Source of the DNA: Otis tarda
Lineage: Eukaryota; Chordata; Aves; Otidiformes; Otididae
Assembly (NCBI GenBank): GCA_026413225.1
Contig: CM048552.1
Location: 184,794,053 to 184,858,052 of the forward strand
Direction: 5' to 3'
DNA length: 64,000 nucleotides
Shown one piece after another: positions 46,296 to 58,640 of the stretch (position 1 is its first letter; each line of letters opens with the position of its first letter). A program made the translations under genes and the position numbers. The notes beneath the pieces were generated by a model. It was not told where the DNA came from, made no database searches, and was given only the letters and a program-made list of their open reading frames with translations.

Positions 46296-46626
46296 AGAAT
46301 CATAGAATGGTTAGGGTTGGAAGGGACCTTCAAAGGTTGTCTAGTCCAACCCCCTTGCAAAGAGCAGGAACATCCCTGACTAGATCAGGTTGCTCAGAGC
46401 CTCATCCAGCCTGGCCTTGAACGTTTCCAGGGATGGGGCATCCACCACTTCTCTGGGCAACCTGTTCCAGTGTTCTACAACCCTCATTGAAAAAAAAATT
46501 TTCCCAATATCCAATCTAAATCTACCTCCCTCTATTTTAAAACCACTACCCCTTGTCCTGTCACAACAGGCCCTACTGAACAGTCTCTCCCCATCTTTCT
46601 TGTACCTTGAGGTACTGGAAGATCTC
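46296..46626 (-). mobile_element. CR1 3' fragment, ~0.33 kb
   Basis: The octamer tail and GGTTAGGGTTGGAAGGGACC are followed by the end of the CR1 coding region (minus-strand [20 protein letters not shown]). It is closely similar to the 3' end of the element at 4405, so it belongs to the same or a sister subfamily. Confidence 0.92.
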
Positions 46627-47529
46627 AGATTCACAGTTTTCCTTCTTTCATCCCATTTCCCAACTGCTTTTTCTCCAAATCACAGGGTTTTTTTGCCTCC
46701 TGTAGCCTCTGACATCCCATGCTGACCCAGCTGAGATGTGTCAGAACCGAAACCCACCGAAACTGAGGAGGAAGACCATGGGAGGGAGAGGGCTGCTACC
46801 CCTTTGTTTAAGGCTGGTGCTCCCAGGCATTCACTTTGGCCCTTTCCTAAAGGCTAACTCTAGTATTCTGACAAAAATGCTCCCATTCACATTTCCCTCC
46901 TTGTTTATATTATGGCTCTGGATGACTGGACAGGATCACTTGTCCTCCATGGCCACCAAACAGTACTAGTCTCTGATCTATGGCAGCAAAAGGAGGACTT
47001 GAAATACCTCGGTCATTGTTAATAACAAAATGATTTTTAGTTTAGGCGAGGATTTTCAAAGGATGGTAGATGGGCACCTAGAAAACTCAGATTTATCCCA
47101 ATTCTAAATGTCACATTGTACTTTGTTCACATTGTCCTGCTTGGTTATTCTCCTCTCCATCCCTGGCTGCTACCTCTTCCTCGGTTTTGGCTGTTCCCTT
47201 GATCTCCCCAGCCTTGGGGTACACCTCGGTGTCTCTGGAGAGCACTTCTGTGGGTGGAGGGAAGACCAGAGTTTCCCATGGCGTGACGACACAGCACTGA
47301 AACTGTTTCTGCACCATCACAGCCTCCGATGGGTGCCAGGCGAGGTAGGGACCATGCGCCCCCACTGCAGCCAGCCTGCGTGGAGGAGGGTGGTGGGCCG
47401 ACTGACTGCCTCTGCAAATACCTTACCTGGGCTTTTTGAGGAGGGTGTCCCATGGACCAGAAGACCTGTGTGAGCTGAACCAAGGCCCAGGGTCATTCCT
47501 GTAAGTGAACTGCCTGAATTAGCCTGGTC

Positions 47530-47694
47530 AGGCACTGGAACAGGCTGCCCAAGGAAGTGGTGGAGTCACCATCCCTGGAGGTGTTCAAAGAACACGTAGA
47601 TGTGGCACTTGTGGACATGGTGGTGTTAGGTTGATGGTTGGACGTGATGATCTTGGAGGTTTTTTCCAACCTTAAAGATTCTATGATTCTATGG
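47530..47694 (+). mobile_element. CR1 3' fragment, plus orientation
   Basis: GGCACTGGAACAGGCTGCCC begins the copy; it then carries TTAGGTTGATGGTTGGAC and ends in ATTCTATGATTCTATGG. The tail subfamily is the same as at 42100 and 48311. Confidence 0.92.
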
Positions 47695-48310
47695 TAATAT
47701 TGTTAACAGCAAGGAGAAGACACCTCCAGCAAGCGATCTGGAGGAGTAGGCACCTAGCTTAGGGGTGATGTGACACAGGTCTCTAGCTGTCCACTCTCTC
47801 AGCCCTCGCAGAGGAGAAAGGTTTAATGCCAGCAAGCCTGGACTTTGCAGGAGATCTGACTCACCAATGGCAACTACCAGGACAGGAGGGACCCAGCATC
47901 ACAGGGACCCAGCTGCCCAGCAGCATTTCCAGCCATGGCTTTCCCTGGCTTGACTCCCCTCCCAACAGCCCCACAACACCCAGCACCTGCACTCCGATGT
48001 GTTACTGCTGTCATCATCTCTTGTCCTGTGGGATCAATGAAATAGCAGCATTTCCCTGGTCTTGTTCCAGGTTTAGCTAACCTGGGCCAAACATCAAAAT
48101 CCCTCAAACACAAACCAAAGAAAACCCAGCTCCGCAACTATTAATTAAGAATGATACCTCTGGAAAACATAGTTGTAGACTGCACTGAGTTTGTTGTGCT
48201 TTGCTTTCTGCTGTTCATCTCTAGGGATGTCTTCCACTTGGGCAAGAAACATCAGATACACTAAGAGGCCACACTCCTCAGTGCACACTAAGGCTTTACC
48301 CTACCAACAT

Positions 48311-48379
48311 TAGGTTGATGGTTGGACTTGATGATTTTGGAGGTCTTTTCCAGCCTTAAACATTCTATTGATTCTATGG
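48311..48379 (+). mobile_element. Short CR1 tail, plus orientation
   Basis: About 70 bp contains TTAGGTTGATGGTTGGAC and an octamer tail with one inserted base. It is the same subfamily as the copy 0.7 kb upstream. Confidence 0.88.
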
Positions 48380-51300
48380 TCCTCCCTGCCCGGTTACACT
48401 GAGTCTTGTTTGCTTTTTAGAGCAAGGCTGTGACAGTTTGGCCTTGTTGCACATTTTGAAAGCTGCAGAAGCCCCAGCTGTGGCCAAGAGCCTCTGCTTG
48501 CTGTGGTTCCAGCTGCAGGGCCTAAGGACAGCAGTGAGGATGGACTGGCAGGGCATGGCAGTATCTTTGATTGTATCCATTAATATAGATGGAAAAGAAC
48601 AGATGAGCATTTGGGCACATTTGCTGCTTTCTTTCAGACCTGAGAAAGAGTTGGTACAACCAAGAACATGTTTTACACCCCAACTGTATACTACAATTGG
48701 TCTAATAAAGATAGATTTAATTTGCCTGCAAAAAAAAATTGTTCTTCTGGGCACTTTACAGCCATAAAGCATGCTGTTTTCTATTCCTGGCTTCCTTTAA
48801 AAGGCCAGGTCTTGCTGCTTATATTGGTGAATGCACCAGGCGCATGTTACAGCCGAGTGAGCACTGCTGTAGAAATCTTCACATTATAGTTTTCTGGGCT
48901 TGATTGTCCACGCACTTAAATTGATTTTACAGTCATGGTACTCCTGGGACATCCAGGCAGCTGCTTCAGGTTTTCGCCAGTTTAAGTAAGATTAGGATTG
49001 GACCCAGGAGCTTGCGTGCCTGGAACAGCCTATGAGTTGCAGGGACTTTTATCTGGGTGAGCTTGTATCTGTTTCCAAAGGACAAAGAGCAGGACTGGGA
49101 TCCACAACTGGGATGCGTGCAAACCAGGTTAGCTATGGGAATGGGCAAGCAAACCTGGATGAAAACAAGCAAAACTGTTTTAGGATCTGGTTGTGATGCA
49201 TATGCCAGCAAGTAGCATTTGGTCCTTTTGGAATCCCCGAGACCACGTGCAGAGGACAGTTGGGTCAAAAAGGGTGCATTAAAACCAGAACCTTAAAGCC
49301 ACTCAGCTTAGTTTTCTGTGGGCTAAGCCCGCTCCCACCACCCACAGCCTGTGAGCTCTTTTTTTTCCTCTCCTATTACTGAAACAGCCTAAACATCATG
49401 TTTTAGTTATAAAGTGAGTTTAGTGGATGGAAGGGTGGGAGGGAAAGGGGGATTAAATTTACTGCTTCAGTGACTACAGATCTGAAATAAATCTCCGATT
49501 CAATGATAGATCAATAACACCAAGATTGGGTTTAAATTATTAATAAACTATGAGAAACGAGGATAATTATTCTATGAGTCACAGCTCTCTAATGCACTGC
49601 ACATTTTTTCCACAAGACATCTGCATTGAAGCATGACCTGCCTATCTTTTGGCAGAAAGCTGTAGCCAAGAAGTTAATGTTTTTTGTTTTGCTAGCTAAG
49701 CATTTCATAAACCCTTGTGGGCTGAGACAGCCTAGCGACAATGCTGTGCTTCTCTTACAGAGAAGGTCTTAGGCCAGGATCCCCTAAAACATTTAGGTGC
49801 CCAATGTGCCCCTGGAAATCAATGTGACTTTGGCCCTCAAACATCCTTCTGAACCTGGATGGCTGGAGATAGAGGAGTTGCATTAGCCTAAAAGGAGATA
49901 CTGGTCTAGAAAAGTGACCTTGGATGGCTGCAGAGGCCCATCTTGCTGGTGTTAAAAAGGAAGGACAACCTCAGAACTGCAGGAGGCAGGGAGGGAAAGA
50001 ACAGCTTTTGCACATTGCTGGCAGCCTGCAATTGACAGCACCATTGAAGCACTCATGAACTTCAAGTGAAGTTCACTTCACTCCCTCTCTTCAGCCTGAG
50101 GAGGCCTCTTAGGGTCAAGAAGCTGAAAATGAGAATATTCCTCCATTCTGGGTTATGACCACTTCTGTTGACTGAGACAACTCATGCCTACACAGCATGA
50201 GCTGGAGATACTGAGCGCTGCTAGGCTTCCTCCCACCTCAGCAAGTGCCATCACTCAGCTCCAGCATCATGGCTTAGGCTGGTGATGAAGAGCAAGTCCA
50301 ACTTCAAGGGACAGCTCACTGCAAAATCAGCTCATCCCTGCACCTTGACAGGGTGGGCTGGGGTCATATGGGCTCCGAGCCCTCTTGCCGGTGCTTGTAA
50401 GCTGCTGCACCATCAGGCAAGGTGCTAAGCATGGACCTGCCTCACCCCTGGGCTCTCACTGGTGTCTGACCAGCTCTGCGTAGTGGTCTGAGAGTTTGCC
50501 TTTTACTGCTTTCTACATGAAACCCCTCACAAGGTGGAAAGTGAACCAAAGCTGGGTCTAAGGAAAAATGCCAATAAGGCATTTTGTGCCATAATAACAG
50601 GAGGGCAACAGAACTTAGGATATTGGTAATGAGAGGCATTTATCCTTGTCAAAGTGCTTCAACTGAATCAACATTTCTGCCAAGCAAATCCTACCTTGTG
50701 AGTATTTTTTTTTTTTGTAAATGGATGCCAAAAGGCATTTTAAAAGTAAAAAGACTCTGCAGTTCTGAGTACTTGGGATGTCAGACAAGGCTGCTTTAAG
50801 TGATCTCATTGTCCTTCCTGGCAGCCAGGGACTTGATGGAATAGCTCTGCTCCATCTGGCTCATTTTGTCCTCAAAGTCTTCTGCTGTGGCAGGAGGCAG
50901 GAGAGCCATCTACACATCATCTGTAAAGAGGTGACACTGGGTAGGTTCATGGCCAATGGGGAAGAGGGCTGTGGGGAGCTTTCCAGACCCCCTCTCACTC
51001 TCTCTTTTCACTTGCAGTTGCCTGGCAGGGTATGAAGTCATTCCCAGACTACGACACAGAACTATCAAGGTGCCCAGAGACAAGTGTCCTGTGCAAGGCA
51101 GGGAGAATTTTTTTGATTGCCCCTGTGATATACTGATTTAAAGATGCCTGTGGCCTTGGCAAATGAAAAAAAAAACAAAACAAAAAAGAAGCTGAACAAA
51201 CTCTGGTTTGACCTGACTTGATCTAATTCAAGGGACGGAGTGAAGGGTTTTTGATTTTTATTTTTTTTTTAAATCTGCATTAGTAATTCAACAAGGCCTT

Positions 51301-52777
51301 TACATATGACTGCTTTTTTATTAGTTACCTACAAATTTTAAAGGATTCTAGGCACAGTGCACACAAATTAATGCATCTGCGGATGAAAACCTTAGAGGAA
51401 TAGGGGGAGCAGTGATGGTCTGGTGCCTGCATCGTGTGTTTGCTCTCCCAGCTCTGCTGAGGTAGCAAAGCACCATCATCTCCATCTTATACATGAGAAG
51501 CAGAGCCCAGTAAAGGGCCACATGCAGGTTAACTGGGACAGGTATTGATCCCAAATGTCACAGGAACTCCCCCCCATTAGTGGGACTGAGGAGTTGGTGG
51601 GTGACTTAGGCTGCTCCACGGGCCAAGCTGATGGCTGTCCCAGGACGAGACATGTACTCAGACTGAGCAACCTGCTTGTGAGGGGTCCAGATGTTGTGGG
51701 CAGCTGGCTGCACGAACCCCAAATCACGGCCATCCCTTAAGAACAGCTCAGGCCACGTGGAGCTGGGCTGCTGGGTCCCCTCCAGCTCCCACAGCAGCAG
51801 CTCCGCACCTCGCGGGAAAGCACAAACTTCTCAGATGGGTTGAAAATCTCATTTTTCTTGTATTTGTGTAGTGAATTTCTGTCAGCCCGGAAACTGTAAG
51901 ACCGATGTCCCTTGGTATCACAACAGACTATAACATTTTCATAATTTGGGGAAGAAATAAAGCCTATGCTCTTTCAGGCAGCAAGTTATAAATTTGTAAC
52001 CCTATATTGAAAAAACCACCTTGCTGCACATTAATGCCAACAGCCTCCCCTTAAACATCTGCTTATATCCATTTCCTTTGGTGCCAAGTGCATATGGCAA
52101 CATCTTCAAGGAAAAAAGCCAAATCGTCCTTCAAGTATTCATGTAAGGAATGTTATCAATGAACTGAGTGCCATTTAAAGCACACTGCAAAACAATTTGG
52201 TCTTTATTTGTCTCTTGAACAAGCGTCTCTATCCAATTCCTCTTCTCTCCTCTTCTCTCTGCCTGCAAGGAAGATTAGATGCGTCTAATGTTTATACTGG
52301 ACAGCGGAAAGGAGTGAGCTACAGCCCTGGCTGATGTAAATCCATGTTGCTGCAGCAGCATCGGTGGCATGAAGGGTGGTATTATGCTGATTTAATGTGG
52401 CTGGAGAATTGGACCTGCCTCTCCTTCCCAGCTGGAAGAGCAGCCTGCAAAATAAAAATCACGCATCACAGCCACTTCGAGAGATGCTGCACGGGATTCA
52501 TCTGTCTAACAACAACAACAACATCCACAAAAAACCTCTGCAGAGGCTGGCAGCATTGCTTTTAATACAGCAAATGCTGAGGGGCCCAAAGACAACCATT
52601 CGGACAGGCATAACTTCCAGCTTATTAATAGCAGGGGGACAGCAGCGGCTGCGGATGTCTCAGGCATACTGTAAATCTCCAGTTGTTAGGTGTTCCTGCT
52701 GCTCACCCGCGTATGGCATAAATACAGCCTAACGTAGCTGAATTATATAGAAAAATGTTACCAATTTCTTTCCTTAC
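48380..52777. other. No gene seen
   Basis: This 4.4 kb stretch has no CR1 tail, splice-supported exon or RNA gene that I can identify. Probable intron or intergenic DNA. Confidence 0.55.
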
Positions 52778-52835
52778 TTGGATTCCTTCGGCTTAGAGCC
52801 AGTGGGCTGAGCTGATGGGGAATCTGTCGCTGGTG
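52778..52835 (-). CDS. Candidate exon, unrecognised protein segment
   Basis: A 58-nt minus-strand segment lies between TTTCTCTCTCCTCTAG and GTAAGG, both near-consensus. One open frame encodes PATDSPSAQPTGSKPKES with split codons at the ends; a second frame (HQRQIPHQLSPL) is also open. In the first frame the two bases left over (AA) join the G that opens the exon at 39485 to give lysine, so it could splice directly into the ERICH6B-like exon. The composition (Pro, Ser, Lys, Glu) suggests a disordered region. No homology was recognised. Confidence 0.42.
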
Positions 52836-55729
52836 CTAGAGGAGAGAGAAAAAGCTTTCTTAAAAAATTTAAAAAATCCTCTTTTTGTGCAGAACAGCAG
52901 GGTTTTTTTCCTTGCCTTGAGATTTCTTGCCATTTCATTACTTTGTATTTCAGATAGAACCTTCCCACCTTAATGAGGAACATTTTTCCCCATCGGTTTT
53001 AATGGTATAATAAATTGCCAGAGAGTAAGGAAAAAGCTCCCAAAAATGAGCTGTAAAAAAAGTTGCTGAAGACGGAGGGCAGGCTTTGCAGAGGAAGAGA
53101 CAAGAGTTACAAGCTAATTTGCTTTGCTTTTCCGCTCAGATTCCGTCTGTAAGCAGCTTGAGCCTCTTTATTTCACCAACTCTTTGGGAGGGCGTATTCC
53201 CACGCATGTTTCACCTTCACTGCTTGTGCCGGTGCAGCTGCACAGGAGCAACGGGGCGAAGGGGACCGGAACTGCCCCTCTCTGGTGTGGTACCACAAGA
53301 ATGGGGAGGAAACTGGGAATTTTAGCCCAAACACATTGTATGGGCAGATGAAGTGCCCTGGTGCTGGGGGGGAGGGGTCTGCTGCTGTAGCAGCGCCTTT
53401 CTCCTCCAGGTCTCCATTAATTCAGTGGCCACAGGCTGCACGTTTCCTGGGGTCTATTGCAGCCCCCCACATACAAGGTTAATTGTACATCTCAGCTGAG
53501 CTCAAATGATTTATCAGATAAATCACCACTTATGCAACCTACCTCAGTGCCAACATCCCAAGTGGCAGTTATTTCGAAAAAAAAAAAAAACAGAGAGCAA
53601 AGAGGAAGAGCTTTAGGGCATGTGGAGGCCTGGGGAAAGTGCGTGGACATGAAGGAATTTGGGGAGGGCAGTAGGGTGGCAGAGGAGGTGGTGGAAGATA
53701 AAACGTAGAAGAGTAAGAGGCACGGAAAAAAAGAGCGGCATGGCTATGACAGGGAGCCAGAAAAAGCATCGAAATGAAGGTTACTGCTCAGATTACATAA
53801 GCCACTTTTATGAAAGACAAAAAGCAATGAAAAGAGATTAAAAAAGGCCAAAGAAGCCCTGTGAGTCATTGTACTGTACAAATTCTTGAAGACGTATTAA
53901 CTGTTCACTCTAGGTTCCTAATGAGGCATTCCCATATTTGATTTTCCTTAGTAAATCTGCTTGTGTCTAAATACTAACCCTTTATTGAAGCAGGCTGAAA
54001 GTAACTTCATATTTCATCTGAATTTTAAATGGTGATGCGGAAATCCAACAAGCAATTGCCTAAGATAGCACTGAGTGAGGTTTCTGCATGCATTTTCTTC
54101 CAGTCAAGTCACTCGCGGCTGCTTCAGATCCTCAGCCTCTTGCCCGGGCAGATTTGTCCTCAAGGATGCAGCTCACGCGTATGTCTGTTAAGAATACTTG
54201 ATTTCCACGTGGAAAGCTCTTAAAAAATACACCTTACATATGCAAACAGTAGATTTTTCTCGTTCTTGGGAGCTTGCAAATTTGCATTGGTAAAAATGCA
54301 AAAGCGAGCACAAAATACTTCTGTTGGCCAACCCCCAAGGAGGACCGATGCATAAATTCTCTAGGAAATAGGTAACCCTTCACCTCAAGGCTTAGCCTGG
54401 CTCTTTCATGCCGGCTGTGCATTTCTGGCTGTGCCAGGGCAGGCATAGTGCTAGGGGCTCTCCTATAGCAGGTGGAATGTATGCTCATAGCGTGTTCAAA
54501 GAAGAAATATGGAAAAAGTCCAATCTTTCCTCTAAAAAACAGCTTTATACTTAGGATAAGACCAGGTTGTCCCACTTGGACCCCAGTTTGGGATCCAGTC
54601 TCTGTTGCAGAAAGCCAGATTCTCCCCATATAGGGAAAGAGCTTCTGTTCCCCATGGCTTCTGTGTGTTCCTCTTCCAGTGGCTTTTGATGGAGCCACTT
54701 GTCCCTTCCTCACGCACTCACAGGGGTCAGCTGTGACCCTGTCCTGCATACAGCTACAAGCCACATCATGGCTTGCAAGCAGAGGAGATGGGCTGTGTCA
54801 CCACAGGCAGCCAGAACCAAAATGGGACAAGTTCAAGGGATTTTTTTTTTTCTTGCATCTTAGAGGGTTTTCCTTTCCATGGATTAACTACATTTTTGTC
54901 CCTGCTGTCTGGCTCCGAACATTGGCTGGATTATTTAATGAGCTGTAAAACATTATTAAAAGCAAGGTCTATATGTGTGTGTATATATATACATATACAA
55001 AAGATAAACATAGCTTGAGATATCTAATAAGAGAGATAATTGTCTAATATTAATTCGCTGGCATTTACATGCAACAGAGCAACTCTGCTCTAGAGAAAAC
55101 TAAATTGCAGTGTTTGGACTCTGAACATCTTGGAAAGTTGGAAGTGCTGCCTAAAATGGATGTGTGGGTTTTGTGATTACACTCTGTCTTGGCTTTACTC
55201 TGCTGCTGTTTAAATTACTGGTAAAATCTCCTTTTTTTTTTTTTTCCAGCCGGGGCACCTAGATTAGCACCTTGCATTTGTGATGAGCTCTCTGACAAAC
55301 CGCATGGCTGGGATTCACGTCTGGGTGTTGGTGCTCCTTACTGTGCCCTCACAGCTCAATACCTTTACCCAAAACATAGTACAAACCAGCCCAGTGATCC
55401 ACACAACCACAGCCTACACTGGCAGGCGGGGAAGGGCAGGCAGATGTTGCTTCTCAAAATCCATCACCGTTTTAGATGCCTGTGCATGGCACTCGTATTT
55501 ACCTATGCAAACAGAAATGCAGAAAAGATCAAGGAGAGTTGTCTAACTCTCCTTCCTTCCAACAGATTGCTGAAAATTACCTGTTGATAGCTTATCGTTC
55601 ATTTAAATTTCTTTAGAGGTCTTCCAGCAAACTTCTTTGTTATTTTCGCTCTACTTTGTGGGAAAGGGTGAGGAGGCTCCTTGAGGCTCTGCATCCCAGA
55701 CAGGCTCTGAGCTGGTTTTCCTAGTCAAC
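52836..55729. other. No supported gene
   Basis: The stretch contains a 176-codon minus-strand open frame (54764-54234) without family resemblance and a TG/TA microsatellite near 54970-55000. I infer intron sequence if the flanking candidate exons are real. Confidence 0.5.
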
Positions 55730-55945
55730 TCTTTGCTGAAGGGAGCAAGATTAGTCTGTCCAATATAATCTTGTACTTTCTGTTATTGAAGGCTTCTTTA
55801 GAAGTCATGTACTCCTTTTCCAGCCTTTTCACATTTTCCACTGTGAGAGGGGAGCTGGAATCTGATGAACCAGTCCCAGGGGGAAATATTTTTGGTTGGG
55901 ACTGGTTACTGCCAGACCTTGACAGCTCGCGTCCATTAGACATAT
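55730..55945 (-). CDS. Candidate exon with MSNGRELSRSGSN
   Basis: After ATGCATTGCAG the minus strand reads AT, then MSNGRELSRSGSNQSQPKIF, PPGTGSSDSSSPLTVENVKR and LEKEYMTSKEAFNNRKYKII, then LDRLILLPSAKS and a stop at 55727-55725. A serine-rich half is followed by a charged, helix-like half, which looks like protein. The donor is unsure: GTTGAC at 55729 fits the phase of the next candidate exon but is weak, GTACAA after NNRK is the other choice, or this is a terminal exon. The acceptor phase fits the upstream candidate (T + AT = Tyr). Family unknown. Confidence 0.42.
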
Positions 55946-57432
55946 CTGCAATGCATTAAGGAGATGAGAATCTTCAGCAACAGGCAAAGTCAATTCATCA
56001 TTCTGGTAACAAAGAAAGAAAGAAAGAGAAATCCCATTAGTCATTTACTCCTGACGGGCATATTGATTGATGTAGTTAAAATGTTCACACTAAGATAACC
56101 TTATTAGATTGAAAATCACTTTCTTTTCAAGAGGGTCTACTAGGCTCCAATTCAACAAAGCACTTAAACAAATACCTGATATTCCAAGTCTCATTGGTGG
56201 GATTTTCTTAAATAGTTTCCATCTAACACTTAAATACCAAAGCTTAAGATGCCTAAAAAAGGTGACATAATGCCTATCTGTGCTCAGACAGGCTCGAAGT
56301 TGAGCCCCACTAAGGCTACGCTAAAGATTGCATCAGTGATTTTATTATTAACCCAGTTTGCTTTGGCTGTAAAACACTGTACAGCTGAAAGTTACTGTAT
56401 GCAGGCTGGAAGAGAGTGCACTTTGTATTCATTACTAGTACTCAGACAAATTATTTTGGACATTTTATGCTACATGCTGATGAAGAAAAAAATAAAAACC
56501 TACAGTGGGATCTATTGAATCTGTTTAATTGGAGCTGCTGGTGGCCATCCAACCATGCTAGTTAAATAAAGACAAACACAAGCATCTCTCGAAGGACTTG
56601 CAGTGAATAAACCCAGGGTAAATACTGCATGATTTTTGTTATTGCATTACTCTGTATAGTTGTGCGTCTGAAACATAAACTAGCCATAAAAAGTGACTTG
56701 CCCTCCTGTTTGCACTATCTGGTTAATTGTGTCTGCATCTTCCCTTCACCCACTTAGTCTGTTTAATGTCAAAAGAGAAGGGAGAGAAAAATAATAAGGT
56801 TAGTTTGGCAGAACTAGTGTTTTGCAACCTCCTCTTTTCCCCCTCCCTCCCTGCCAGTTCCCATTGGGCGTGATGCTCCCCTGCTCTGACTGATTGCAAA
56901 CTGAGATGGCTGTTTCCAGGTATTTTACTGATGCAGGGGGCCCAAACCCTTCCAATGCCCTAGGTGTCAGCTTTCAGGCAGCCGTGGATCGCCTCCAGAC
57001 TGTGCAGCCCTCTCTGTCTGCGTGGGCAGAGTGGTCTCTACCAGCTGTGGGAACCCATCCACAAACACACACATGGGCACCGTGGATGTGCAGGGGACTG
57101 CTCAGGGGGCCGTGCTCCTCACCCCTTGACTGGGCTTCACCAGCGGGACAATTTTTGAGAACAGAGTAGGTAAACGCCAAGAAGGAACAGCACAGCACCA
57201 TCCGTGATGAAGACACTGAGTGAGCGAGGTCCCAGCCAACACCATCTCTGTGGTACTCTGGCAATGGTCATCCATTACGATAGGTCTGAGACCTGCTGGT
57301 TAGCTCATTTTAATCCACAAGGCTGACCTAGTTTAGTTTCTTAATACAAATGCCTGGCAGAATCAACTCAAATGCTACAGAGAATAATAAGTATAGGGTA
57401 TCAATACTTTTGCCTCTGTCAATCGAACTTAC
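55946..57432. other. No gene seen
   Basis: The stretch has no supported exon. Sequence near 56150-56240 (ATTCAACAAAGCACTTAAA) resembles a diffuse ancient interspersed repeat, but I cannot name it. Confidence 0.5.
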
Positions 57433-57587
57433 AAATCTCATTAAAGGAAATCACTGAGCTGGTCTGGCAAAAGCCATGTTCCCTAACTCTGTGTTGATTC
57501 ACATTAAGGATGATCTTTAAGTCTCCGGTCCTTCTCTTGGGATAATTTGTTTCAGTTCTCTGGAACTTTCCTTCTGATTCAGGACTT
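57433..57587 (-). CDS. Candidate exon, unrecognised basic segment
   Basis: A 155-nt minus-strand segment lies between ATTGGTTTTCAG and GTAAGT. One frame is open throughout: SPESEGKFQRTETNYPKRRT, GDLKIILNVNQHRVREHGFC, QTSSVISFNEI, with one base before and one after. The closing T pairs with the AT opening the exon at 55945. A second frame (EVLNQKESSRELKQ) is closed after 23 codons. No homology was recognised; it could be a 5' exon of the ERICH6B-like gene, another gene, or a non-coding RNA exon. Confidence 0.4.
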
Positions 57588-57967
57588 CTGAAAACCAATA
57601 CCAACGGCCCAGAGAGACCCCAGGCTAGCTGTCTGCATCTGATCTTAAAGCATCTAGCTTTACCAGCAACAGTCTAACACTGCACCCTTCATTGCTGGGA
57701 CAGAAAGTATGTCATTATTGTACAATCTAATTACGTTTCTTAATTTTCATCTCCTTAGAAAACTAGCTTTGGAAAAGTCTGTCATTTCTGCTCTTCATGA
57801 ACAATTCTATCATTTCTCTTGTAAAAAATTAATGTTAAGATTCCTTTCCTTCTTCATCATGCTTGAAAGCATCTCTGATGTCATTGACTCTACTGATCAT
57901 TGTACTGCTGTCCTTTTGCTTCCTGTGTCAAGTTTTTGTGCTCGCAGACCTGTAGAACAAGCCGGGC

Positions 57968-58640
57968 TAGAAGGTGCCTCTGGAGGTTGTTTGGTCAAAG
58001 CCCCTTCTCAAAGCAAGTCAACTAGAGCAGGGGCTTCGGGGTCTTCCCAGTCAAATTTTAAATATCTCCAAAGACTGAGATCCTACAGCCTTTCTGACTC
58101 CAGTATTTAATCACTCTCATGGTGAAAATATTTTTGCTAATATTTAATTGGGATTTCCTATACTCCAGTGTGTGTCTGTTATCCCTTCTTCTACAGCTGA
58201 GCAGCTCTGAGAAGAGCCTGGTTGTCTTCTCTTCACCCTCCCATTTGGCAGCTATAGGCAGCAATGAGTTGTCCCTGAGCCTTTTCTCCTCCAGGCCTGA
58301 ACAGTTCCAGTTCCAGTCCCATTTGGCAGCTATAGGCAGCAATGAGTTGTCCCTGAGCCTTTTCTCCTCCAGGCCTGAACAGTTCCAGTTCCAGTTCAGC
58401 CTCCTCTTATCCACATAGGCTCCAGCCCCTATGTGTCTTGGTGACTCTTTACTTCAGTACATCCATGTACTCTCACACTGGTGAGCCCCAAGCTGGAGGC
58501 AGCACTCCAAATATGCCTCACCAGTGCCAAGCAGAGGGTAATAATCAGGTCCCTCCACCCAGGGTCTGGAAGCCAAGTGTCACTCAGCCATTTTGGTTGC
58601 TGCTTCCTCCAACCCAGTGTTGCGTTCATCTCCCGGCTCT
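57968..58640 (-). mobile_element. Old CR1 copy, degraded
   Basis: Minus-orientation CR1 without an intact octamer tail. It is recognised from GGAGGTTGTTTGGTCAAAGC, the AATATCTCCAAAGA and CTCATGGTGAAAAT blocks, CTCTGAGAAGAGCCTGG, CTGAGCCTTTTCTCCTCCAG and CAAGCTGGAGGCAGCACTCC. It is more diverged than the other copies and contains the 78-bp duplication listed separately. Confidence 0.85.
58240..58395. repeat. Exact 78-bp tandem duplication inside CR1
   Basis: Two identical 78-bp units (58240-58317 and 58318-58395) start CCCATTTGGCAGCTATAGGC. Each unit itself ends in a small direct repeat, TTCCAGTTCCAG. The surrounding CR1 is single-copy. Confidence 0.97.

Noticed and set aside
54234..54764. 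176-codon minus-strand open frame
   Set aside because: No family resemblance and no domain; a few frames of this length are expected by chance in 64 kb at this base composition.
55280..55546. Plus-strand open frame starting MSSLTNRMAGIHVWVLVLLT, resembling a secreted peptide
   Set aside because: The hydrophobic start is the only feature; no homology, splice context or poly(A) signal ties it to a gene.
56130..56240. Possible ancient palindromic interspersed repeat (AAAGCACTTAAA-type)
   Set aside because: The resemblance is from memory and short; without a library search I cannot support a named element.
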